NCBI GenBank assembly: GCA_026636295.1
Contig: CP089464.1
Location: 1-64,000 of the forward strand
Source: Medakamo hakoo
Taxonomy: Eukaryota > Chlorophyta > Trebouxiophyceae > Coccomyxaceae
Length of the DNA: 64,000 nt
Reading direction: 5' to 3'
Part shown: positions 1 through 11,101 of the stretch, in pieces
Layout of the letters: every line of letters starts with the position of its first letter
Numbering within the stretch: position 1 is the first letter of the stretch
Position numbers and translations under genes: made by a program
The notes under the pieces: model-generated
Seen by the model: only the letters and a program-made list of their open reading frames with translations
Databases searched by the model: none
What the model was told of the DNA's origin: nothing

Positions 1-40
1 AACCCTAAACCTAACCCTAAACCCCTAAACCTAAAACCTG
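1..40. repeat. Telomere repeats (CCCTAAA type, degenerate)
   Basis: The first 40 bases are CCCTAAA-like units with length variants (CCTAA, CCCTAAA, CCCCTAAA, CCTAAAA). On the other strand this is TTTAGGG, the plant and green-algal telomere motif, reading toward the chromosome end. The irregular units suggest the proximal, degenerate edge of the telomere. The window therefore starts at, or a few repeats inside, a chromosome end. Confidence 0.85.
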
Positions 41-124
41 TTCACGGGGTACACACCGCTCGCACGCGCATCGCCACGGGACCAAAAAACAAGAGAGAGG
101 AACGGCCACGTTTTTTTAAGTATC

Positions 125-157
<33 letters not shown>

Positions 158-383
158 CGTGCCCGCCTGGGGGAACGCACGCCCTCCCCAGGCCGCACGC
201 TTGGTCTGACAGAGGGGAGGGACTGGCAGCGCGGGCCCGTCCACGGGTCCCTCCCCTCTGTGTGTTGCCCCGACCGCGCCCAAGGAGACAGAAAGCAAAG
301 AACGCAAGGGGAAGAAGGGATGTCGACAGGTCAAGATACTTCGCTCTTCTGCAAGGCACACGCGACACCTCACAACTGCGTGC
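41..383. other. Subtelomeric non-coding stretch with CA microsatellite
   Basis: No supported gene. It holds a (CA)n run at 130-157, and T-rich and G/T-rich low-complexity sequence. The predicted last exon of the flanking minus-strand gene begins at 384. No long subtelomeric repeat family is visible within the window. Confidence 0.6.
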
Positions 384-3300
384 TCAGGATCCAGGTGCCC
401 CAGTTCTGTGTGTTTGGTGGTGGGAGGGTGGTGGGAGGGTGGTGGAAAGCGTCGTGTGAGTCTGAAGCAGCACCGCGCGCGCGCGCCTCTGTCCATCCCG
501 CCGTCCCGCCGCCCCGCCTGGCGAGCGCAGTCCCCCCGCTTCGGGATTCTCTGGACCACGGAGCTGTGTGAAATCGGTGCAGGCGCGCCCGCCCCCGCCC
601 CCGCCCCTCCCTCACCCTCACCCTCCACTCACCGTGTACGGCAGCGACGACGACGTCCCGTTGACGCCAAACTCGGCCTGGCCGTAGAACTTGCCGGCGC
701 TCGTCACGACGGCGTCGTTGTAGTCGCCGGACCGGGTGGGCGTCACAAAGTCGTACCTGGGGTGTCAGGGGGTAGAGGGCCGGGGGGTGGGCATGAGGTC
801 AGAGAGGCGGGTGAAGCTTTCCACCACCCCGCGGGCCCATAGCGTACAGTTTTCTCCGCCCGCCACCACGGGCGCGGGCGCCAAGGCGCTGAAGCAGCGG
901 GCATAGACGCCCAGTCCCATCTCACGAACCGACAGGCGTGGCGGGAGAGGGAGGCCGCGGCCGCGCCGGGTGCGGTGCGTCGACGGTCCTGGGCCGGCCC
1001 TCGCCTCACCACCGCTGCCCCCCCCCCCAAAAAAATTCTCCAAAACTAAAAACTCACAGGTAAGCCGACTTGGCCACGACATAGCCCTGGTTGACCGTAC
1101 CCGTCGTGCCGTTGATACTGAAGGAATGAGAGGGAGGGAGGGTGGAGGACGTGAGAGACAGAGAGCACAGGAGAAAGCAACCAAGCGCGTGTCGCGGCGG
1201 CGACACGCCCGTGGTGGCCCACACCCCAAATCCATCTCTCGCACCGGTAGAAGCAGCTCGCGAACGGCACTGACGTAGACCCCGTCGTCGTACAAGCAAT
1301 GCCGGCCGCGCCCGAGCTCGGGTGGGCCGCCATCGCGCCCACAAACGTGTGCCGGCCAGTCGCGCCGATGGCGCCACGATACGTGACGCTCGCCGTGCCC
1401 GTCGACGTCGGCGTGATGATGAAGTAGGCAATGCACGCTTTGGACACGCCGCCCTGGTTGCACGCGCAGTTGGCGGTCGCGTACCTGAGCGTTTTGGGAG
1501 GAGAAGAGGGCCGTGAGTCGTGAGCTGGGCGGCCTGCCGGTCCGCTGGGCGCGGTGGAGAGGTGGGTGGCAGGCAGGAGGGAGGGAGAGCGCGCACTCCC
1601 AAAAACTTCCGCCGCCGCCCGCACCGCGCCCGCCACACCACGCCGCGCGCGCAGGCCAAGGACGGCAGACGGCGTGCGGCCACGGCCCAACCAACCCCCA
1701 CCCCCACCCCACCCCTCCCTCAAACCCCCACGCACAGTTTCTGGTTGGCCGTCGGCTTTTCACCCGGCTGGGTCAGGCCTAGCACACGGTTACCGACGCC
1801 TCGCAGCTGGTCTCCATTAGCTTCAGTAATGGTCGGCGGCACCGCCAGGTTCAGTTTGGTCGCGATTTGCTTCAAACCGTTCAGCGTCGGCGACGACGGC
1901 GGCGACGTGTTGAGCCTCGCCGTCCCCGTCGCGTACGCGTATGACAGGTAGCTGGACGAGTACGTCGACAGGAAGTGGACTTTGCCGGTCTCGGATTGTT
2001 TCTGGTGAGGGAGGGTTTTCAGGGGAGAGGAGAGAGACGTAGGACGTGTGAGGGCGAAAGGTTGTGGGCTGGAAGGTCGGGCGCAGATGGACGGACGAAA
2101 AAAAAAAAAACTCACGCTCGGCTGCAGCGTGAACACGCCCGACCCGAGGAACCACTTGTACGTTGGGACAGTCGCCGCGCCTCTGAGCAGGGCCGTCTTG
2201 CCCAGGGACCAGACGCCTGTGGTGTGGGTGAAGGGGCGTGCGAGGGCGTTGGTTTTTTTCAGGCGGGGCGTCGTGAGAGGGTGGCGGGCGCGGCCAGCTA
2301 GTGCGGGAGTGAAAAGGTTTCAGGCCGGGAGCAGGCAAAGGCGGCCGCGGTCGCAAACCAAGCCCTCCGCCCCGTGTCGTCCCCAGGGAAAAAACTGCGT
2401 ACCCGTCCCCGCCCACGACAGCGAGCTGCCGCCAGAGCTCTGAGCGAATTGATTCGTTGTGATCCAGACGCTGTTCTTGTCCTGGCCCATCATCGGGTAA
2501 TCCCCAAAGCAGGGCGTCGACGCGCCGCAGCCAGTCCAAGACGTGACATTGTTGCTCAGCTTGAACACGTACCACCCGTTGCGCGGGTTGGAGGTTTTCG
2601 AGGTGGCGATGTACGTCCAGCTGGACAGGCCGACGGTGGCATAGGAACAGACGAAAAAGCGCTGGATGTTGGGGGGTGGAGGGGGGGTGAGAAGAAAAAA
2701 GCGGCGGCGGCCGCAAAAGCCAAGGCGGCGGCGGCCCCGAAAAAAGGGAAAAAAGAAAAAAAAACACGCACCAAATTGTACGCGTCCCACATGACGCGCG
2801 GGTCGCCGTAGTCGGGGGTCGTCGAGCCCATGATGGACGACAGCGGCAAGTACGTCAGGACGGACCCCGTGGTCACGTTGCGGTAGGTGATCATGACGTT
2901 GTTGGCCTGGACCGAGTACCCCCCACCCACGGCCAGCGCCCCGTCCGGCGGTGTCGAAATGCCGCCACCAGACGGCGGTGGGTGCGCCGCATTGCCTTTG
3001 GTGACGGTCACGGCGGGCACGGCCTTGGGGGCGGCCGCCGCGTCGGCGGCCGCGGCGTCGCCGTCCGTGTCCGCGGGCGGAAAAATGAAGTCCGTCGGCG
3101 GCACGTCCGGGACGACCAGCGGGTTCGTGTCGATGGCCTGGTTGGCCAGGTCGACGTGGAGCAGGTACCACAGGTAGCTATAGAGGGCGCATGTGTTCGT
3201 GGCGGAGCGGGAGGAGAGGGCGGGGGTGAGCCTCGGGGGTGTGGGTGCCCGCCTCCACCCCCACCCCCACACAAAAAAAAAAAAAAAAAAACGCACGCTG

Positions 3301-4638
3301 CTTTCACCGACAGGTTCGGCGTCGCCGCCACGGCCGCCAGGGCCGCCACGCGGGTCAACCCTTTTCTGTCTTGCAGGACCGCGGCCCGCGCTTCCTGTTC
3401 GGGCGCGAGCGTGTTGGGCGCCAGAGGGTACGGCACGCCGTCGAACCGTTGCACCGCTTCCAGGTTGTTTTTTTTTCGCGTCGCCACGATTTGCCAGTCT
3501 TCACCGCCCCACACGATCTTGGTGCCGGGCGGGTTTTGCGGCAAGGGCGGCCGGCGCTGGTTGCGGATCAGCACGCGCGTTTCTTCGGGCGGCAGCGACG
3601 CCACGTCCGCCGCGTCCAGCGACGTCTCGTCCACCAGTTCCGTGTCCCAGGGCGTGCCTTGAATGCTGCCATCGGGCGGGGTGGGGTACCTGGTGGGTGG
3701 GTGGGGGTGGGGGTGGGGGTGGGAGGGGGGGCGCCCGCCCGCTCGGCACGCTCCCAAGCTACGCCTCCATCCCCCTCGCTGCTCCACCCCCCCTCTTCAA
3801 ACGAACTCACGTCGGCGGGTTGGCCGTCGCAAAGAAAACTTTCGCAAGTCCGGCGAGCTCTTCCGCTTTCCACTCCGCGCCGTCGGCCGCGTGGTGCAGC
3901 AGCGCGGCCAGCGGCGGACTGACGTGTTTCTCCCACACGCTGGAGTCCGCAGTGCCGTTGAGCAGCGTGGCTTTGAGGCCGACCGCCGCGGCGGCTGCGT
4001 TTAAAGCGGCGGCGGTCTTGTTGGCGGGCAGGGCCTGTGAGCGTGTCGTGGTCGGGTGTGGAGAGCGTGAGGGTGTCGAGTTTTCCGCGCCCACGACCGC
4101 CCACACCCAGGCCAGTCGGGCCAAAGACCGCTCGCGTCCAGGGCAGTCGGACCCCGGCCGCGGGCACCTGCACAGCCGCCCCCGCCACGCAAGGGCAGCA
4201 CTTGTGGATGGTAAAGGTTGGCGGCGGGGGCGGGGGGAGCGCGCGCGAGCGCGCAGGGTTCCCGCGCGTGCGGGTGGCCCACCCGCACGCGGCCGCCACG
4301 CAAAGCAACGCCCGCCCTCCCACTCCAATGTCCTTTAACACCCGGTCGCCCAGCGCATGAGGCCGGAAGCGGCTGTGAGGCGCGCGCCCTGTGCCGGCGT
4401 CGAGTCCGCGACGCGGCAGCGCGCAAATGTGCGCGCGCTCGACGCGGCGACGACAGCTCCGACGACAGCGCCCGCCGCCGCGCCCCAAGCTCGTTCACAC
4501 CCTCCGTACCGCCCTCACCTGGACCGCACGTGATAGGAGGTGTTCCTTGATGCGCAAGTGCGGCTTAGAGGCCGCGCCAGACGCGAAGCACAGCAGGCAT
4601 GCGAGCGCAGCGGCCGCGCGCGGCACGCGGCTCTTCAT
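384..4638 (-). CDS. Secreted beta-propeller-like protein, about 800 aa, multi-exon
   Basis: Start at 4638 gives a clear signal peptide: Lys/Arg, then an Ala/Leu/Cys core and a small-residue cleavage site near residue 24. Predicted exons on the minus strand, approximately: 4638-4519, 4036-3808, 3690-3294, 3231-2776, 2668-2391, 2218-2116, 2003-1734, 1485-1240, 1115-1058, 756-633, 563-384. An extra in-phase exon inside the long first intron (around 4340-4170) is possible. The middle part reads DPRVMWDAYNLRFFVC..., then CFGDYPMMGQDKNSVWITTN, followed by Cys-rich stretches. The pattern DP.v.yD...rf.v ... DyP..g.D....w.ttN is familiar from bacterial secreted propeller-like proteins; the function is unknown. 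Several N-x-T/S sites fit secretion. The last exon and stop are the least certain part. It is the most telomere-proximal gene, beside the nitrate cluster, and I see no functional link to it. Confidence 0.6.
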
Positions 4639-5260
4639 TTTGTGGGGGTTTTCACGAGGAATGCGTCGCTCGTCTTGTCGGCTTACCCAGCCGGTTGGGA
4701 CGGGCGCGGTGTGTGGCACAGGCTGCGGGTGGTGTGCGGGGCGTGGGAGAGGGCGCGGCCCACAGGGGTGGGATGCTTTGCGAGTGTGGGCTCTCTGTCT
4801 GTCGCCAGTCGCTGCAACTTCCTCCCCATCCAAGACAGCATGAAAAAAAGGGCCGCCGGCCCGTGCGTGTGTTTCGCGATGACAAACCCACACCGCCCAC
4901 ACAGTCCGCGCACCCACTCAAAAAAAACAGCTCGAAAGAAGCACACACACACCAAAACGCGGGCAAGAGAGAAAGAAAATCGGAGCGCTGGCATTGCGAG
5001 GCATGGAATGGATGGGGAAAAAATGGGGGGGTGGGGGGAAGACAGAAAAATCACGGGAGGGGAACAGGGAGGAAAAAACGAGTCGCGCGCACTCGCGCCT
5101 TGACAAAGCTAGACGCCATGCACCCAGGCGGCCGCGGCCACCCGCCGCTCCATCCAGCATTCCTCCTGCACGGTCGAGTGAATTCGAACGTCACATCCCA
5201 GGCGGGGCGAACCCACAGACCCCGGGCCTGTGGGGGTCGGACGCGTGAAATGGTGACATC
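4639..5260. other. Intergenic region between propeller gene and NRT2
   Basis: About 620 bases lie between the start of the secreted propeller gene and the stop of NRT2, both on the minus strand. It contains A-rich stretches around 4918-5075, probably the propeller gene promoter and leader together with the NRT2 3' flank. No ORF here looks like a protein. Confidence 0.5.
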
Positions 5261-8200
5261 TCACAGCTTGGCGGCGACCGCCGCTTCCGCCGCGACCTTG
5301 GCGCCGCGGGCCGAGTCGTCGCCGGGGCCGGCTTTACCCAGCGAGCCCAGCGACACCTTGGACGCCGACCGCGACAGCGGTTTGCCGCCGTGGCGCGAGC
5401 CGTGCTGCGAACCGCCGTGGATGGAGGCTTCGCGCGCAAAGCGGAGCGACCGCTGGTGCAGGCCGCGCGCGCGCTCTTCGGGCGTCCACTCCGAGGCGTA
5501 GTACTCGTCTTCCGTCTATTGGGGGTTGAGGATGGGAGGTGTGAGGACGGCGGTGTGGAAGGGAGACGGGGGGGGAGGGGGAACGGGGGGGCCGGGCGCC
5601 ACACGTGCGCCAGCACCGGTCCCCCGCCACAGAAAAAAGACGCCGCCGCCCACTCACCGCATACGGCGTCGGCTTGATGAGGATGCCTCCCCACGCCGGC
5701 CAGTAGATGATGAGGCACGCCAGGGAGACGGACGCGATGATGGCGCCCATGTGCCAGAAGCCGTTCTTTTTTTGTGGTGGTGGTGGGGAGGGGGGGAGGA
5801 GAAAAGTGAGAGGCGACAAGGGTTGGGGCAGCGCGCTCGCGCCCAGCTGGAGGGACGAGTCGCCGCGCCCGCCCGTCTCCCGCCCGTCAGCGAGGGAGTG
5901 CGCGCGCGCCCACTCCGCGGCCGGCGGCGTCCCCCGGCCGCCCGCCGACGCGGCGGCCCAGGCCTCCTGGGAGGCCTGGGTGGGAGGCCCCCACCCACAC
6001 ACCACCACCCACGCCCGCCTCACCTGCGCCTGGGACTTGAAGACGAAGCCGTTCCACAGCGCCGCGCCGGCCGTGCCGCCCGACGACACAAAGCCCGACA
6101 CCAGCCCCGGCGACCGGTTGGAGACGAGGGGGACGAGCGCGTACGTCGCGCCGCACGCCTGCTCGTAAAAGATGGAGAAGAGGACCATGAGGACTGTCGC
6201 GGGCGCGAGGCCCAGGGGCAGGGCGCCGAACAGGACCATGCACACGCCCGCGGCGAGGGTGGTGACAAACAGCCAGGTGATGCGGTGGCGGTGGCCGCCG
6301 CGCGCGGACACCAGGTCGGACACGACGCCGCCCGACGGGCGGGAGAACAGGTTGAGCAGCCCCGACACGGCCGCGATGCCGCCGCCGACGGTTTGCGAGA
6401 GCTTGAAATGGTTTTGGTAAAACTTGGACAGGATGTTGTCGACGGCGATTTCTGTGTGTGTGCGTGGGTGGGTGGGTGGGTGGGTGGGTGGGTGCGTGGG
6501 TGGAGTGGGGTGCGAGGGTGTGGGTGGATGGGTGGGGGCGGAGGCGTGGTCGGAATGGATGGGCGCGCGCGCCTGCCACGGCCCCCCAAAGGGGGCTTCC
6601 CGGGACGGCAGGACCCGACGGCCGGGACGCGCGCCCGCCGCCGCGTCCGCCCGTCCTTCCCCCCGCCACCGCCGCGGCGCGACCACCACCTCAACCCGCC
6701 AGCGCGCGCGCGCGTGTGCCACTCAAACTCACCCGTCCCAAACGTGACGGCATACACCGCCGTCAGCGCCCACGTCCGGTAGTTTAAAAGCGCCGCCCGC
6801 CAGGCGGGCCAGGTCATGTCGTTTTTCTTGCCGCCGTCGGCTTTCTTCACGGCCGCCGTCCGCCCGTCCGGGTGGTCCTGGCCGAACAAAAACACGGCCG
6901 CGCCCGCGAACAGGTGCAGCGCCGCGGGCAGGTAGAAGGCCAGGCGCCACGCCTCAGTCTTGACGTGGCCGAGCTTCACCAGGGAGTCGAAGAAGAGGGG
7001 CATGACAATGTGCGTCAGCCCGCCGCCCAGGTTGCCCCAGCCGCCGACGATGGCTGCGAGTGTGCGAGGGGGAGAGTTGGTGGGGGGTTGGTGAGGGCGT
7101 GGCGTGGCGTGAGAGAGACAAGGGAGGCGCAAGACGGCAACCCACCACCACCACCACCACCACCTGCTCTCTCACCATTCGCCGTCCCGACGACGCCGAC
7201 GTTGAACATGTTGGTCGTCCACTGGATGCACGGAATGACGGCCGCCAGCGACATGGCAATGAAGAAGCGGCAGGCCGCGTAGCCCGCGAACGACTTGACG
7301 GCGGAAATGCCGAAAATGAAGGGCACCGTGCCCCACAGGCAGATGAGGAAGGCGTGGCGGGGGCCGTACGTGTCCATGAACTTGCCGATGAACAGGCGGG
7401 CCGCGACGCCGCCCATGACGGCGGCCACGTTGGAGTTGGCGATTTGGGCCTTGGACAGCTTCAGGTCGTCCTTGATGGTCGTGATCAGGGCGGCGGGCGC
7501 GAAGGAGGACAAGAACGCGACCATGAAGGAAAACCACCTGGTGTTGTTTTTTTTGGGGGGGGGTGGCGGGGATGGAAGGGGGGGGGATGGTGAGGGGTGA
7601 GGCGGCAACCCCGGCGCGCGCTGCATGCCCACTCCACACTTGATTTGTTGTGCGGACGGCAAGCGCGTGCAGCGCTCCCCCGCGCCTCGCGCCGCCTCCC
7701 CTCTCAGCCTCGAAACAAAAAAACAACGTACGCCAAGTGAAATGCGACCAGGTGAGGCGTGGGCTTGCCCCAAAACGCCTTGCGAATGGACAGGGCTTTG
7801 CCTTCGGAGTCGTAGCCTTCCACGTTGGCGTACCCGCCTAGGAGGTGCGTGCGTGCGTGTTTTGGAGAGGGTGTGCAGAGTGTGTAGTAGGGTGCGAGGA
7901 GGGGGAGAGAAGGAAGCGCCGCTAGGGCGGCGTGATCGAAGCCCTTTTTGTTCGCGCCAAACGACCGCCGCCGCCGCCCGCCACGGCATCCTGCGTCGAC
8001 CAGTGCCGCGCCCTCGCATCGATCAAGGCGCAGATCTTTCCTACCAACCCACGACTCGGATGTGGGCCGAGCACCGGCTTCACAGCCGGGCGGGGCGCGG
8101 GTTGCACACACGCCCAATCGAGCCCAAACGTTGTCACGCGGTTTTTCCGCGCGGGCGCGCGCGCCTGTCCCTCTGCGCGACGCGCACACGCCGCACCGAA

Positions 8201-8278
8201 CGCCCCATCATCCCTTCTGTTCCAGTACAGGAGCCACTCACCTTCAGGCGTGCGCGGTCCAAAGTAGGTGCGGACCAT
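5261..8278 (-). CDS. NRT2: High-affinity nitrate/nitrite transporter, NRT2 (NNP, MFS) family
   Basis: Seven predicted exons (8278-8242, 7837-7732, 7537-7176, 7053-6733, 6451-6024, 5765-5658, 5515-5261) keep frame throughout and give 538 aa, the usual NRT2 length. It moves nitrate (and nitrite) with protons or sodium across the plasma membrane. The N-terminus WFSFMVAFLSSFAPAAL matches the NRT2 TM1 region. The family signature G-W-G-N-L-G-G-G, with THIVMP after it, follows TM5, and SSGGTAGAALWNG is the second Gly-rich signature. Multiple hydrophobic segments fit 12 TMs. The C-terminal exon is hydrophilic, Ser/Arg-rich and cytosolic. Divergent from nitrite reductase across 213 bp, it is part of a nitrate cluster and probably nitrate-induced and ammonium-repressed, as in other algae (inference). 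No NAR2/NRT3 partner gene is seen in the window. Confidence 0.93.
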
Positions 8279-8491
8279 GGTGGATGTTGTTTTTTGATTG
8301 CAAAAGAAAAAAAGAGCGGTGTGAACCCTCACACCGTCCCCACACCGACGTTGCGGTACTTTTAAAAACACGCACAGGTCACACCTCTGTTTTTCCTCCG
8401 TCCCAAGTCCGGTGGACCCTCAAGGCTGGGCCTTGGTCTGCGCGCTCTGTGATCGACGACAAGCCACGCCCATCCGCGCCGCCGCCACGCC
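8279..8491. promoter_or_regulatory. Bidirectional promoter of NRT2 and nitrite reductase
   Basis: Only 213 bases separate the two start codons. They contain an A-rich stretch next to NRT2, a perfect 8+8 inverted repeat at 8317-8336, a TTTTAAAAA tract at 8360-8368 (TATA-like in either direction), and another TCACACC half-site at 8379-8385. The shared control region would co-express uptake and reduction. Its regulator cannot be named from sequence. Confidence 0.7.
8317..8336. promoter_or_regulatory. Perfect inverted repeat CGGTGTGA-N4-TCACACCG
   Basis: An 8-bp perfect inverted repeat with the 4-base spacer ACCC lies in the NRT2/NiR divergent promoter. The half-site TCACACC recurs at 8379-8385. 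The symmetry fits a dimeric transcription factor. Which factor it is (for example an algal NIT2-type RWP-RK protein) is inference only. Confidence 0.45.
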
Positions 8492-10738
8492 ATGCCCCCC
8501 CTGACGAGGCACCGCTCGTCCGCCGCCGCTGTGCGCGCTCGCGCGAGGGCGGCGCGCGGCGCACAGCCTCGCCTCACGGCCCGTCCAGCCGCCATCGCGC
8601 CGCCGTCAGAGGTACGGGCGGGGTTGCAGGAAAGCTGACGCACTGACACGCATTGGATGAGGGTGGTAGGAGGCCGGCGATTGGGCGTGCGGCGGGCAAA
8701 TGCGGCTGCCGCCGCTCGACCGCCGCGCGCAGCGTTCGCCGCGTCGAGGCCGGGCGGCTTCCCAACCTCGCGCGCCCTCCCTTCCCCCAGCACGCAAAGG
8801 CTTTGCCAGCGGCGGTCTCTGACTCTCCCCACCTCCACGCACCCCCCCATCCCCCCACCCCCTTTCGCACACGCAGGACGCCCCCGACACAGCGCCCGCC
8901 GCGCCCGCCACCCCCACCCCACCCGACGTCCCGGACACAATCGACTACGCCATCTCCGGCCTGCGCACGCTCAGCGCCTCCGGCCGCGCCCGCGCCCTGG
9001 ACCCCAAGGCCAACCCCTTTGAGAAAAAGAAAAACGCCAAGGGCGGCGACGCCATGTGGACGGAAGTGCACGAGCTGGTGGCCCTGCTGAAGAGCGGCCA
9101 GGCGACGTGGGAGGACCTGGACCTGGACGACGTGGACGTGCGGCTCAAGTGGGTGGGCATGTTCCACCGCCGCAAGCGCACGCCCGGCAAATTCATGATG
9201 CGGGTGCGCGTGCCCAACGGCGAGCTGACCGCGGCGCAGCTGCGGGCTTTGCACGATTGCATCGCGCTGTACGGCGCGGACGGCTGCGCCGACATCACGA
9301 CCCGGGCGGGCGTGCAACTCCGCGGCATCCCGCTCGACGACGCCGACCGCGTCTTTGACTTGCTGGCATCCGTCGGCCTCACCGCCCTCCAATCCGGCAT
9401 GGACAACGTCCGCCAGGTGCGTTGTGTGTGTGGGGTGGTGGTGGGGCGCGGTGGGCGCACAGTCGTGGCGGTCGTGGGTCCCCCACCCCACCGCCTGGAA
9501 AAAAAATAACTCACACACTCGCAAAACAAAACACACACACACAGGTCACCGGCTCGCCCATCGCCGGGCTCGACCCATTCGAAGTGGCCGACACCCGCCC
9601 GCTCGCCAAGGCCGTCGACGCCCTGATCACAAATTCAGGATCGGGCAACCTGGAGTTGTCGAACCTTCCGCGCAAACTCAACATTTCCTTTTCGGCCAGC
9701 CGCGACGACTTCGTGCACTCGCACATCAACGACCTGGCGTTCGAAGCGGCCGTCGACCCTGGGACCGGGGACATCGGCTGGAACGTCATGGTCGGCGGGT
9801 ACCTGTCCATGAAACGGTGCGCCGTCTCCGTGCCGCTGGACACCTTTGTCCCCTCCTCCTCCATCGTCGACTTTTGCCGCGCTTTCTTGCTCTGGTTCCG
9901 GGACAACGGCGCCCGCGGCGACCGCCAGAAAGCGCGCGTGATGTGGCTGTTGGAAGAGGTCGGCGTGGAGGCCGCGCGCGACGCGATCGCGGCGCTGATG
10001 GCGTCCCCGCCGGCGGGCGGCTCGCTCGCGCGCGCGGTGCACCACGCGCCCGACCCGTCCACGCCCGCGTCGTGGCCGCGCCGCGACATCCTGGGCGTCC
10101 ACCCCCAACGCCAGGCCGGCCTGAACTGGGTCGGCGCGTGCATCCCCGTCGGCCGCCTGCACGCGCCCGACTTTCCAGCCCTCGCGACAGCTGCCGAGAC
10201 GTACGGCGACGGCACCGTCCGCTTCACCGTCGACGAAAACGTCGTCCTCCCCAACGTGCCCGACGCAAGCGTTGACGCCCTCCTGGCCGACCCGCTGTTC
10301 GCGGACGACAAATTCCCCGTCCCGCGCGCAGGCGGTAAAATCAGCCTGGCCACCGCCCTCGTCTCCTGCACCGGCGCCCAGTTTTGCGGCCTTGCCCTGG
10401 CGGAAACAAAGCTGCCCGCCCTTGACATGGTGCGGCGCCTGGACAGGGAGCTCGCGTTGAGCCAACCTGTCCGCATCCACGTCACCGGCTGCCCCAACTC
10501 GTGCGGCCAGGCCCAGGTGGGGGACATCGGCCTGATCGGCGCGCCCGCTAAAAAGCAAGGGCCGGACGGTAAGAAAGTCGCGGTGCCCGGGTTCAACGTC
10601 ATCCTTGGCGGGACGGTCGGCGAAGCCGCGCAGCTGGCCGCGACCGAGTTTGAGAAATCGGTGCCGGAGGATGAGGTGTACGGGCGGCTGAAGGCTTTGC
10701 TGATGGAGCGGTTTGGCGCGGTGGAGAGGGTGGCGTGA
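8492..10738 (+). CDS. NIR: Ferredoxin-nitrite reductase, plastid
   Basis: Three phase-0 exons (8492-8611, 8877-9416, 9545-10738) give 617 aa. It reduces nitrite to ammonium with six electrons from ferredoxin, using siroheme and a [4Fe-4S] cluster in the plastid stroma. Exon 1 (40 aa, rich in Arg/Ala/Ser, few acidic residues) looks like a transit peptide. Two sulfite/nitrite reductase half-domains follow, with TRAGVQLRG in the first. The cluster- and siroheme-binding cysteines appear as CTGAQFC (near residue 495) and GCPNSCG (near 535). This is the family pattern and is complete. The gene is divergent from NRT2 and convergent with nitrate reductase. Ferredoxin rather than NAD(P)H use is inferred from the absence of an FAD/NAD domain. 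Confidence 0.95.
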
Positions 10739-11101
10739 TGGGGGGTGAGCCACAACCACCCGCTGCCAGGTCGCGACGGTGGGTGTGTGCAAAAAAAAAA
10801 AAACGGGGCTCTCTCTTCCCTCTGTGTTTTTTTGCAGACACGACCCCACACAGCACACACCACAGCTCCTACGCGCCAGTCATGAAAGAAAAGGAAATGA
10901 AAAAAAGGAATGAAGGAATGGGGGGAGAAAGCCCCTCTCTGAAGAACCACCCCCCGCCCGTCGGGTCGCGCCAGCCCAAACCCACCCCGCCCGTCTTCTG
11001 CCGTCCACGCGCGGACGCCGCGCCGTCTACAGGCGTGCCCTGACGGCGCGTCGTCCACGCCGCCGCCACACCCTACCCCACTGTCACGCACCCCACCCCC
11101 A
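10739..11101. other. Intergenic region between convergent NiR and NR genes
   Basis: A 363-bp tail-to-tail spacer. It has A-rich and T-rich tracts around 10790-10830 and 10884-10920 that may hold the 3' processing signals of both genes. No ORF looks real. Confidence 0.5.
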
